Origin: Pseudomonadota bacterium
GTDB taxonomy: Bacteria; Pseudomonadota; Gammaproteobacteria; Xanthomonadales; Xanthomonadaceae
Direction: 5' to 3'
Assembly: GCA_023391775.1 (NCBI GenBank)
Contig: JAEWAG010000336.1
Location: 1 to 19,680, forward strand
Length of the DNA: 19,680 nt
Part shown: in pieces, positions 7,585 to 17,054 of the stretch
Layout of the letters: the number at the start of each line of letters is the position of its first letter
How positions within the stretch are numbered: position 1 is the first letter of the stretch
Made by a program: the position numbers and the translations under genes
Notes under the pieces: model-generated
Told to the model about the DNA's origin: nothing
Seen by the model: only the letters and a program-made list of their open reading frames with translations
Databases searched by the model: none

Positions 7585-8043
7585 TTAGCCGCCGGAGGTG
7601 CTGCTGCCGCCGCCCGCGGCAGGAGTACGGCACTCAGCCGGATAGTAGGCAGCCTTACCGCCCGTCGCGGAGCAGGCCCACTTGGTACCAGCAACACCAG
7701 CACCCGCCGCCGGGGTGAAGGTCAGAGTGACTCCACCGGCCTTGGTGGTGGTCGTAACCGCGATCACGCCAGTAGTGTCGGTGCAGCTGAAGGAAGCCAC
7801 ATTCGTGGTAGCAGGATTGGTGGTGTCCACACCAGCGCAAGCACCGGCCGCGATAGTGCCGCCATTGTTGGCAATATTCTCAGCCACGGTGGTCTTGGCC
7901 CCCGAAGCCAGCACCGCCGCCTCGGAAACGCGAGCACGGATGGTGTAGTCCTGGTAAGCCGGCAGCGCGATGGCGGCCAGGATGGCAATGATCGCAACGA
8001 CGATCATCAGTTCGATCAGGGTAAAGCCCTGCTGCTTCTTCAT
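7585..8043 (-). CDS. pilA: Type IVa major pilin, first copy (PilA1)
   Basis: This is a 152-residue prepilin with leader M-K-K-Q-Q-G, processed after G6 to give F1 and E5 of the mature subunit. The hydrophobic helix [13 protein letters not shown] is canonical. Cysteines at 69, 87, 124 and 138 probably form two disulfides. After the last Cys the protein carries a 14-residue tail ([14 protein letters not shown]), a Ser/Thr/Gly-rich end of the kind that is O-glycosylated in some Pseudomonas pilins; modification here is untested. AGGGGA precedes the ATG. A strong sigma-54 promoter sits about 100 nt upstream and a terminator follows, so this is a monocistronic, highly expressed unit divergent from pilC. 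Confidence 0.96.
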   Translation of the reverse strand: MKKQQGFTLIELMIVVAIIAILAAIALPAYQDYTIRARVSEAAVLASGAKTTVAENIANNGGTIAAGACAGVDTTNPATTNVASFSCTDTTGVIAVTTTTKAGGVTLTFTPAAGAGVAGTKWACSATGGKAAYYPAECRTPAAGGGSSTSGG

Positions 8044-8110
8044 TTTGATTCCCCTAGAGCGGTTGGTTGGTTCCGGGCGCCATCGATGGCCCCATGCCCC
8101 TTTGGTTAGG

Positions 8111-8133
8111 ACACGTGATCGATGATCACGTGT
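8111..8133 (-). promoter_or_regulatory. Perfect hairpin at the predicted 5' end of pilA1 mRNA
   Basis: Arms ACACGTGATC and GATCACGTGT (10 bp, perfect) flank a 3-nt spacer. The pilA1 start predicted from the -12 box is about 8132, so the transcript would begin at the first bases of this stem. It could stabilise the mRNA 5' end or, as DNA, be an operator over the start site. Confidence 0.7.
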
Positions 8134-8142
8134 TCTGATCGA

Positions 8143-8158
8143 CGCAGGTTGCGTGCCA
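8143..8158 (-). promoter_or_regulatory. Sigma-54 (RpoN) promoter of pilA1
   Basis: The minus strand reads TGGCACG-CAAC-CTGCG: the full -24 heptamer, exact spacing and the essential GC of the -12 box, with two mismatches to TGGCACG-N4-TTGCW. It lies 100 nt upstream of the ATG. RpoN/PilR control of pilA is well established in pseudomonads and xanthomonads. Confidence 0.85.
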
Positions 8159-8277
8159 AGTCCGGGCCACGACCCGCGCCGGCATCATAGCAACAGCTCC
8201 GTGCTTCACCAGGCGGCAGCGGACACAGAACATGCGTGACCGCGCGCACATTTTCGCAAGGGGTTCCCTGGCAGAAA

Positions 8278-8294
8278 GTGACGCCTCGCGTCAC
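8278..8294. promoter_or_regulatory. Candidate operator: perfect inverted repeat GTGACGC-N3-GCGTCAC
   Basis: Seven-bp perfect arms are separated by CTC. It is about 35 nt upstream of the AT-rich pilC promoter candidate and about 150 nt upstream of the pilA1 start. The spacing does not fit a CRP/Clp site. The binding protein is unknown. Confidence 0.4.
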
Positions 8295-8326
8295 ACATCC
8301 GTGGCGATGAGGGGCGTCGGGACGAG

Positions 8327-8336
8327 TATATATAAC
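8327..8336 (+). promoter_or_regulatory. Candidate -10 region for pilC-pilD-coaE
   Basis: TATATATAAC stands out in a GC-rich region, about 140 nt before pilC. No good -35 hexamer is visible at 16-18 nt spacing, so the call rests on the -10 alone. Confidence 0.35.
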
Positions 8337-8443
8337 GACTCATTCGCAGCTGCCCTGGGACGTATGGTCCATCCCTGTCGGCGCGGAACCGTGACCAGAC
8401 CGGCGTGCCGCCAGCCCGATTACCCGCTACCATGCGGCTTCGT

Positions 8444-8463
8444 GCCGGCATGGGGATGCCGGC
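8444..8463 (+). promoter_or_regulatory. Stem-loop immediately 5' of the pilC ribosome site
   Basis: Perfect 8-bp arms GCCGGCAT/ATGCCGGC flank a GGGG loop. The stem ends one base before the GGGGAG Shine-Dalgarno (8465-8470). It could influence translation of pilC by stacking next to the ribosome site. Confidence 0.45.
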
Positions 8464-8478
8464 TGGGGAGACCAGAGC

Positions 8479-9738
8479 ATGTCCGCGTCCCGTACTGCGA
8501 TGAGCAAGTCCGCTCCTGTTGAGCGGGCCACCAGCCAGCTTGCGCCCTTCGTGTGGGAGGGTACCGACAGGCGCGGCATCAAGATGAAAGGCGAGCAGTC
8601 GGCGAAGAACGCCAACATGCTGCGCGCCGAGCTGCGCCGGCAGGGCATCACGCCGAGCGTGGTCAAGCCCAAGCCCAAACCGCTGTTCGGCGCGGCGGGC
8701 AAGCCGATCACGCCCAAGGAGATCGCATTCTTCAGCCGCCAGATGGCGACCATGATGAAGTCCGGCGTGCCAATCGTATCGGCCTTGGAGATCATCGGAG
8801 GGGGGCACAAGAACCCGCGGATGAAGAAGATGGTAGATGGCATTCGCACCGACATCGAGGGCGGCTCGTCGCTGCACGAGGCCATTAGCAAGCACCCGGT
8901 GCAGTTCGACGAGCTTTACCGCAATCTCGTACGTGCTGGTGAAAGCGCAGGCGTACTCGAGACCGTGCTTGACACGATTGCCAACTACAAGGAAAACATC
9001 GAGGCGCTGAAAGGCAAGATCAAGAAGGCGCTTTTCTACCCCGCGATGACCATTGCAGTGGCCATCATCGTCAGCGCGATCCTCCTGCTCTTTGTGGTCC
9101 CGCAGTTTGAACAGACCTTCCAAAGCTTTGGGGCGGACCTGCCGGCTTTCACTCAGCTCATCGTTAACGCCTCCCGCTTCATGGTTTCCTACTGGTGGAT
9201 GATCCTCTTGGCAGTCGCTGGCGCGGCCGTGGCATTCATCTTCTTCTTTAAGCGCTCTCTCGCATTCCAGCACTTCTTGGACCGATTGATCCTCAAGGTG
9301 CCGGTCATCGGCGAGATCATGAACAACAGCGCCATCGCCCGCTTCGCGCGCACCACGGCGGTGACTTTCAAGGCTGGCGTCCCTCTGGTAGAGGCACTGG
9401 ATTCGGTCGCCGGCGCCACCGGCAGCTCGGTCTACGAGAAGGCCATCCTGCGGATTCGCGACGACGTTGCGGTGGGCTACCCGGTCAACATGGCCATGAA
9501 GCAGGTCAACCTGTTCCCGCACATGGTCATCCAGATGGCGGCCATCGGCGAGGAGGCCGGCGCCCTGGACACCATGCTGTTCAAGGTGGCCGAGTACTAT
9601 GAGCAGGAGGTCAATAACGCCGTCGATGCACTGGCCAGCCTCATCGAGCCCATGATCATGGTGGTGCTGGGCGTGCTGGTCGGCGGCATGGTGATCGGCA
9701 TGTACCTGCCCATCTTCAAGCTCGCTGCAACCGTTTAA
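8479..9738 (+). CDS. pilC: PilC, type IV pilus inner-membrane platform protein
   Basis: This 419-residue GspF/PilC-family protein links PilB/PilT ATPase motion to pilin insertion. Two repeated cytoplasmic GspF domains are visible, beginning at I-A-F-F-S-R-Q-M-A-T-M-M-K-S-G-V-P (about 82-98) and the matching A-R-F-A-R-T-T-A-V-T-F-K-A-G-V-P (about 286-302). Membrane segments lie near 186-207, 235-256 and 388-412. ATG 8479 is chosen because GGGGAG precedes it by 8 nt; an in-frame ATG seven codons later is less well placed. It heads a tight plus-strand run: pilD starts 12 nt after its stop and coaE follows. Confidence 0.97.
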   Translation: MSASRTAMSKSAPVERATSQLAPFVWEGTDRRGIKMKGEQSAKNANMLRAELRRQGITPSVVKPKPKPLFGAAGKPITPKEIAFFSRQMATMMKSGVPIVSALEIIGGGHKNPRMKKMVDGIRTDIEGGSSLHEAISKHPVQFDELYRNLVRAGESAGVLETVLDTIANYKENIEALKGKIKKALFYPAMTIAVAIIVSAILLLFVVPQFEQTFQSFGADLPAFTQLIVNASRFMVSYWWMILLAVAGAAVAFIFFFKRSLAFQHFLDRLILKVPVIGEIMNNSAIARFARTTAVTFKAGVPLVEALDSVAGATGSSVYEKAILRIRDDVAVGYPVNMAMKQVNLFPHMVIQMAAIGEEAGALDTMLFKVAEYYEQEVNNAVDALASLIEPMIMVVLGVLVGGMVIGMYLPIFKLAATV

Positions 9739-9750
9739 GAAAGGCATTCA

Positions 9751-10614
9751 ATGGCGTTCCTGGACCAACAGCCCCTTCTGGGTTATCCGCTTGTTGCCGG
9801 CTTGGGGCTGGCGGTCGGCAGTTTCCTCAACGTGGTCATCCTGCGCCTGCCGCGGCGGCTGGAGTGGGAGTGGAAGCGCGATGCGCGCGAGGTGCTGGAG
9901 CAGCCGGAGATCTACGACCCGCCGCCGCCAGGCGTGGTGGTCGAGCCTTCGCATGACCCGGTTACCGGCGACCGGCTGAAGTGGTGGGAGAACATCCCGG
10001 TCCTGAGCTGGCTCATGCTGCGCGGACGCTCGCGTTACAGCGGCCAGCGCATCTCGGCCCAGTATCCGCTGGTGGAATTGCTGACCGGCCTGCTGACGGC
10101 GCTGTGCGCCTGGCGCTTCGGCTTCGGCTGGCAGGGCTTCGGCGCAATGCTGCTGACCTGGTACTTGATCGCCCTGTCGGGCATCGACCTGCGCACCCGC
10201 CTGCTGCCGGACCAGCTCACCCTTCCGCTGATGTGGCTCGGGCTGATCGCCAGCCTGGACAACCTCTACATGCCGGCCAAGCCCGCCCTGCTGGGCGCCA
10301 TCGCCGGCTACGTGTCGCTGTGGAGCGTGTGGTGGCTGTTCAAGCAGCTCACCGGCAAGGAGGGCATGGGGCACGGCGACTTCAAGCTGCTCGCCGCCCT
10401 GGGCGCGTGGTGCGGGCTCAAAGGCGTCCTGCCGATCATCCTGCTGTCTTCGGTGGTCGGTGCGGTGGTCGGTTCGGTGTGGCTGGCCTACAAGGGCCGC
10501 GACCGGGCCACGCCGATCCCGTTCGGCCCGTACCTGGCCATCGCCGGCTGGATCTTCTTCTTCTGGGGCGAGCCGATGGTCGACGCCTACCGCCGCTACG
10601 CGGGGCTGGGCTGA
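9751..10614 (+). CDS. pilD: PilD, prepilin peptidase lacking the tetracysteine motif
   Basis: This 287-residue bifunctional A24 aspartic peptidase/N-methyltransferase cleaves pilin leaders after Gly and methylates the new Phe in the inner membrane. Catalytic aspartates are D146 (S-G-I-D-L-R-T) and D210 in the G-x-G-D motif (G-M-G-H-G-D-F-K). The N-terminal G-S-F-L-N-V-V-I-L-R-L-P and the segment E-N-I-P-V-L-S-W-L-x-L-R-G-R are standard. The cytoplasmic loop that normally carries two C-x-x-C pairs (about 66-98) has no cysteine; the only ones are C119 and C221. Cysteine-free variants are known in Xanthomonas (XpsO/PilD), so activity is expected. AAGAAAGG gives a good ribosome site. It should process both pilins here and any type II pseudopilins. 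Confidence 0.97.
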   Translation: MAFLDQQPLLGYPLVAGLGLAVGSFLNVVILRLPRRLEWEWKRDAREVLEQPEIYDPPPPGVVVEPSHDPVTGDRLKWWENIPVLSWLMLRGRSRYSGQRISAQYPLVELLTGLLTALCAWRFGFGWQGFGAMLLTWYLIALSGIDLRTRLLPDQLTLPLMWLGLIASLDNLYMPAKPALLGAIAGYVSLWSVWWLFKQLTGKEGMGHGDFKLLAALGAWCGLKGVLPIILLSSVVGAVVGSVWLAYKGRDRATPIPFGPYLAIAGWIFFFWGEPMVDAYRRYAGLG

Positions 10615-10656
10615 GCTGGCGGCTGCTCGGGCCACCTGCCTGCCCACGCAACTGAC

Positions 10657-11289
10657 ATGAGCAGCTTCATCATTGGGCTGACCGGCGGCGTGGCTTCCGG
10701 CAAGAGTGAGCTGACCCGCCGCTTCGAGGCGCTCGGCGTGCACGTGGTTGACGCCGATGTGGTGGCGCGCGAGGTGGTGGCACCGGGCCAGCCCGCGCTG
10801 GCCGCGATTGCCGAGCGCTTCGGCCGCGAGATCCTGCAGGCCGATGGCGCACTGGACCGGCGCCGCCTGCGCGAGCGCATCTTTGCTGATCCATCCGATC
10901 GGCTCGCGCTGGAGGCGATCACACACCCCGCCATCCGCAGCGCGCTTGAAGCCGCTTGCAGGCAGGCACCGGGGCCCTACTCCATTGCAGCGGTGCCGTT
11001 GCTGGCCGAGGCCGGGGGCCGCCGCGGCTATCCGTGGCTGGACCGCATCCTGGTGGTGGACACCCCCGTGGCCGTGCAGCACGCGCGCCTGATGCGCCGG
11101 GACGGCGTGGACGCGGAGTTGGCCGACCGCATGATTGCCGCCCAGGCCACGCGCGAGGCGCGGCTGGCGCTGGCCGATGATGTGGTGCTCAACGATGGTG
11201 CGCCAGACCATCTGGACGCGAGGGTCGCGGAACTGGACGCGCGTTACCGGCAGCTGGCTGCCGGCAAGGGCGCTCCCCAGCAGGGGTAG
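10657..11289 (+). CDS. coaE: Dephospho-CoA kinase
   Basis: This 210-residue cytoplasmic P-loop kinase performs the last step of coenzyme A synthesis, ATP-dependent 3'-phosphorylation of dephospho-CoA. The P-loop G-L-T-G-G-V-A-S-G-K-S spans residues 7-17, and V-D-A-D-V-V-A-R-E-V follows at 31-40 with the family's catalytic Asp region. The lid/core elements R-L-R-E-R-I-F and T-H-P-A-I-R are in place. Length is normal. It starts 42 nt after pilD with only a weak ribosome site, as the third gene of the pilC-pilD-coaE run, a common gammaproteobacterial arrangement. It converges with the Nudix gene across 152 nt; no strong terminator is seen. Confidence 0.96.
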   Translation: MSSFIIGLTGGVASGKSELTRRFEALGVHVVDADVVAREVVAPGQPALAAIAERFGREILQADGALDRRRLRERIFADPSDRLALEAITHPAIRSALEAACRQAPGPYSIAAVPLLAEAGGRRGYPWLDRILVVDTPVAVQHARLMRRDGVDAELADRMIAAQATREARLALADDVVLNDGAPDHLDARVAELDARYRQLAAGKGAPQQG

Positions 11290-11441
11290 CCGGTCCACGC
11301 CCGCGTGATGGGGAAGCAGCCCATCGGGCGTGCCGGGAAGATGGCACGGCAGGGCATCCCACCCGCCCGCAAACCCACCCCCGCAGGTTTCTGCCGCAGC
11401 AGGCATCGGCATCCCGCCACCGCAACAGCGGTCGGGGCGAC

Positions 11442-12407
11442 TCAGGCTGCCGCGATCGCCGGCGTCCACAGCGCACGAATCGCCGCCACGCCCTGCGCAC
11501 CCTGCGCGCGCGCAGCCTGGAGATTCGCCGGTCCGAGGCCGCCGATTCCATAGATCGGCAGCCCCACGTGCTGGCGCAGCTCGGCGAATCGCTCCCAACC
11601 CAGCGGCTCGACGCCCGGATGGCTGGCGGTGGCCTGCACCGGACCCAGCACGGCGAAGTCGCAGCCGATGGCCTCCGCCGCACGCAGTTCCTCCAGCGTG
11701 TGGCAGGACGCCCCTACGGGCTGCCCCGCCGGCAGCGGGCGCACCGCCAGCTTGGCCAGCTGCTCGCTGCCCAGGTGCACGCCCGTGCCCAGCTCGAGCG
11801 CCAGATCGATGTCGCGGTTGAGCAGCAGTTCGGCCCCGCTGCGGCGGCAGCGGGCCAGTACGGTCTGCGCCAGCTGCCGCCACCGCGCGGGCTCCAGGCC
11901 CGGTGCCCGCAGCTGCACTCGGCCCACCCCGGACTGCAGCGCCAGCTCAAGCACGGCCAGCCAGGCGGGCAGGTCTTCGCCCGGCGGCGGCGTGACCAGG
12001 TAGAGCGGAGGCTGGCGCAGCACGCCCACCACCGGAATATCGGCCGAGGGCATGGAATAGCGCGACAGCCGCTCCGGCTCCACCCAGGTCATGGCCTGGC
12101 CCTCGCGCCCCCGCGGAGTGCCCTTCCAGCGCGCGATGCGGAACACCTCCAGGCGCAGGCGCTTGCTCGGGTACTGCTGGGGCACCTCCACCAGGCGCTC
12201 GCCGACTTCGGCCTCGATGCCCAGCTCCTCTTCGAGCTCGCGCGCCAGGGCAGCCTGCGAGCTTTCGCCGGGCTCGCGCTTGCCGCCGGGGAATTCCCAC
12301 AAGCCGGCCAGGTCGCTGTCCTCGCCGCGGCGGGTGAGCAGGATGCGGCCGCGGACGTCGCTGATGACGCCGGCCACCACGTGGATCGATCGCAACTGTG
12401 ATTCCAT
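11442..12407 (-). CDS. mutT: MutT-type Nudix hydrolase fused to a ThiE-like domain
   Basis: This 321-residue fusion has two domains. The N-terminal Nudix domain (about 1-130) has a complete Nudix box, G-x5-E-x7-R-E-L-E-E-E-L-G-I, at 42-64 and resembles MutT, which removes 8-oxo-dGTP from the nucleotide pool. From about 134 a thiamine-phosphate-synthase-like TIM-barrel domain follows: P-P-L-Y-L-V-T-P, L-N-R-D-I-D-L-A-L-E-L-G-T-G-V-H-L-G, C-D-F-A-V-L-G-P-V-x-A-T, and Y-G-I-G-G-L. The ThiE phosphate- and pyrimidine-binding positions are only partly kept, so this domain may not make thiamine phosphate. The fusion is common next to secA in Pseudomonas and xanthomonads. No terminator is clear downstream; a weak 5-bp hairpin lies at 11419-11432. 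Confidence 0.92.
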   Translation of the reverse strand: MESQLRSIHVVAGVISDVRGRILLTRRGEDSDLAGLWEFPGGKREPGESSQAALARELEEELGIEAEVGERLVEVPQQYPSKRLRLEVFRIARWKGTPRGREGQAMTWVEPERLSRYSMPSADIPVVGVLRQPPLYLVTPPPGEDLPAWLAVLELALQSGVGRVQLRAPGLEPARWRQLAQTVLARCRRSGAELLLNRDIDLALELGTGVHLGSEQLAKLAVRPLPAGQPVGASCHTLEELRAAEAIGCDFAVLGPVQATASHPGVEPLGWERFAELRQHVGLPIYGIGGLGPANLQAARAQGAQGVAAIRALWTPAIAAA

Positions 12408-13157
12408 GGCCGAAGCTTAACCGGGGCGCGGGCCCTGCCGGAACGGCAGTGCTCGCCTGCGTACGCTCCATGGCATTCCATGCAGGGCGGTACATGCCAG
12501 CCTGTCCCCTCGGCCCGTCACGGAGCGGCCGCCGCTTGCAGAGGGTGCGCCCCAGTCCACCAGGCAGCGCGTTCGCCCGGACTGCGACCGGCGCAGTTGC
12601 TCTGCCGAAGCGTTGGCTCCGTCCTTGGCTCCGGGGCCGATCCCGCCGGACTGGTCCCGCTCTGCCGCCGCGACCCTTCAGGCGTCAGAAGGAGGCTTCC
12701 GGGAGGCGGCCCGGACTCAACCCGGCGTGGCCTGCCAGGCGGGACCCGAGCCGCATCCCTGGCAAGCCGCATGCCCGGTGCCAGGACGGACACGCGCTGG
12801 ACGGCGCCTGGGGCGACCAGGCAGACCACGAACGGAGATGCCTGAAGTGCGCGGCCACGCGCCACGCGGGCCGGCGCAGGTGGACTGCGACAGGGCCAGG
12901 GATGCCCGACGTCCTCAAGCCTGCGCCCGGCTCGGTTCCTCGCCTTGCACGACCGGCCTCCCTTCACCGGTGCGGACACGGCGACAGCCGGGCGGGACGG
13001 GCCGCTGGCCCAGGGTGCAACCGGAGCCAAGGGCCGGGCGGCCGCGCCCTCCGCCAGGCGGCCGGCGCCGCCATGCATCTCCGATGCCTCCGCCCCCTCC
13101 TGAAACAACGACGCCCCCATGCGGGGGCGTCGTGTACGCAGCAGCCGGCAGGCCGGC
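12408..13157. other. 750-nt gene-free GC-rich tract between secA and mutT
   Basis: Open frames cross this tract on both strands but translate to Arg/Pro/Gly/Ala-rich sequence without domains, signal peptides or ribosome sites. The only clear element is the secA terminator at its right end. The Nudix promoter must lie near 12410-12500, but no convincing -35/-10 pair was seen. Confidence 0.6.
13101..13133 (-). terminator. Terminator downstream of secA
   Basis: A perfect 11-bp stem (ACGACGCCCCC / GGGGGCGTCGT, 13108-13133) with a 4-nt loop lies 24 nt past the secA stop. The following minus-strand sequence, TGTTTCA, is only moderately T-rich, so termination may be partial. Confidence 0.75.
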
Positions 13158-15896
<2,739 letters not shown>

Positions 15897-16050
15897 CGAA
15901 AAGGCCGGTTGGGAATGAACGCCACGGACACCCCCCGGGTGCCCGGGGACGAAGGCGAGGCCCCCGCCCACGGCAGTTGGTCATTGTAGCTTGGGACGCC
16001 GGCCACCGAACTCAACACCCGGCGCGGGGAACCCCCGGGCGCCGACGCCA

Positions 16051-16086
16051 CAAATGAAAAGGCCCGCCCCGGAAAGGGGCGGGCCT
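16051..16086 (-). terminator. Rho-independent terminator of the M23 peptidase gene
   Basis: An 11-bp perfect GC-rich stem (16060-16070 with 16076-16086), loop TTTCC on the minus strand, is followed by TTTTCATTTG. It lies 18 nt after the M23 stop and about 160 nt before secA, so secA needs its own promoter. Confidence 0.88.
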
Positions 16087-16103
16087 GCATGGCCGGAGCG
16101 AGC

Positions 16104-17045
16104 TCAGCCGCGGCTGCGTCGCGCCACCGGGGCGCGGTTGTCGCCGAGGAACTTGCGCGGGTTGACCACGTTGCCGTTCTCCCAGACCTCGAAGTGCACG
16201 TGGGCGCCCGTCGAGCGGCCGGTGGAACCGGCCTTGGCCACTTCCTGGCCGGCGCGGACCAGGTCACCCGGCTTCACCACCAGGCGCGAGTTGTGCGCGT
16301 AGCGGGTGACATAGCCGTTGCCGTGGTCGATCTCGATGGTCTTGCCGTAGCCGCTGCGCGATGCCGCGAAGCTGACCACGCCATCGGCCACCGCCATCAC
16401 CGGATCACCGACCCTGGCATTGAAGTCGATGCCCTTGTGGAACTGGCCACCGCGGCCGAACGGGTCGGCGCGACGCCCGAAGCTGGAAGTGATGTAGGTG
16501 CGGCGCACCGGCGAACGCGAAGGCACGGCGTTGGATTCCAGCTGGAGGTCGAACAGCAGCGACTCCATCACCGACAGCTGGCGCCCGGAGACGGCCAGCT
16601 GCTGCTCCACCTCGTCCAGCCCCTGCAGCAGCTCGGACCTGGGCATGTCGCCGGCCATCTCGGCGCCGCCCTGTCCGGGCGTACCCTGGAAGTCGAACTC
16701 GCCGTCTTCCAGCTTGCCGACCTCGGTCAGCCGCTCGCCGAGCGCGTTGAGGCGGTTGGCCTGGGCCTGGAGTTCGCCGAGCCGCGCGGCCAGCGCATTG
16801 ATTTCCTGCTGCGACTGGCGGCGGACCTGCTCCAGCTCCTGCTGCTGGCGCGCGAGTTCGGTGCCGGTGTGCGAGGCGTTGGCCAGGCCGATACCGGCTC
16901 CGGCGCCGAAGCCGCCGATTGCCCCCATCGCCAGGAGGATGCCTGCCACCGCGCCCGGGCGCTGCATGCCCCAGGCCTGGAAACGGCCCCACATCCCGGC
17001 TCCGTGGCCTGATTGCGGGTTCCGTACGATCAGTTTGTAGCTCAT
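16104..17045 (-). CDS. Membrane-anchored M23 (LytM-type) peptidoglycan endopeptidase
   Basis: This 313-residue protein has a single membrane anchor at about 31-55, a periplasmic coiled coil (about 60-110, Glu/Gln/Leu-rich), a Gly-rich linker, and a C-terminal LytM domain (about 180-300). All zinc and catalytic positions are present: H203 and D207 (F-H-K-G-I-D-F), H251 (Y-A-H), and H282-V-H284 (A-H-V-H-F-E). It should be an active cross-link hydrolase, unlike EnvC/NlpD-type activators. It lies between secA and dciA-lpxC-ftsZ, as in Pseudomonas, which suggests a role in wall growth or division. ATG 17045 is only 9 nt from the divergent dciA start, and its ribosome site is weak. Confidence 0.93.
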   Translation of the reverse strand: MSYKLIVRNPQSGHGAGMWGRFQAWGMQRPGAVAGILLAMGAIGGFGAGAGIGLANASHTGTELARQQQELEQVRRQSQQEINALAARLGELQAQANRLNALGERLTEVGKLEDGEFDFQGTPGQGGAEMAGDMPRSELLQGLDEVEQQLAVSGRQLSVMESLLFDLQLESNAVPSRSPVRRTYITSSFGRRADPFGRGGQFHKGIDFNARVGDPVMAVADGVVSFAASRSGYGKTIEIDHGNGYVTRYAHNSRLVVKPGDLVRAGQEVAKAGSTGRSTGAHVHFEVWENGNVVNPRKFLGDNRAPVARRSRG

Positions 17046-17054
17046 GCTTTAGGT

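Larger units (their letters stand above)
8044..8478. promoter_or_regulatory. Divergent pilA1-pilC control region
   Basis: The 435 nt between the two start codons contain no gene. In order they hold the pilA1 leader with a 5'-terminal hairpin (8111-8133), its sigma-54 promoter (8143-8158), a GTGTC on the minus strand at 8222-8226 (about -92 from pilA1, a possible but unproven PilR site), a perfect inverted repeat (8278-8294), an AT-rich TATATATAAC element (8327-8336), and a hairpin touching the pilC ribosome site (8444-8463). Confidence 0.75.

Noticed and set aside
8278..8294. CRP/Clp binding site in the pilA1-pilC region
   Set aside because: The dyad has GTGA and TCAC but 9 nt between them instead of the 6 required by TGTGA-N6-TCACA.
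8336..8360. Sigma-54 promoter for pilC at TGGGACG near 8357
   Set aside because: The -24-like box is present, but the -12 position reads CC instead of the essential GC.
8206..9747. A 513-codon minus-strand frame opposite pilC
   Set aside because: It is a shadow of pilC, rich in His/Asp/Leu/Arg without any recognisable motif.
9748..11883. A 711-codon open frame on the minus strand opposite pilD, coaE and the intergenic region
   Set aside because: The composition is typical of antisense GC-rich codons, with no domain, and it runs through two well-supported genes on the other strand.
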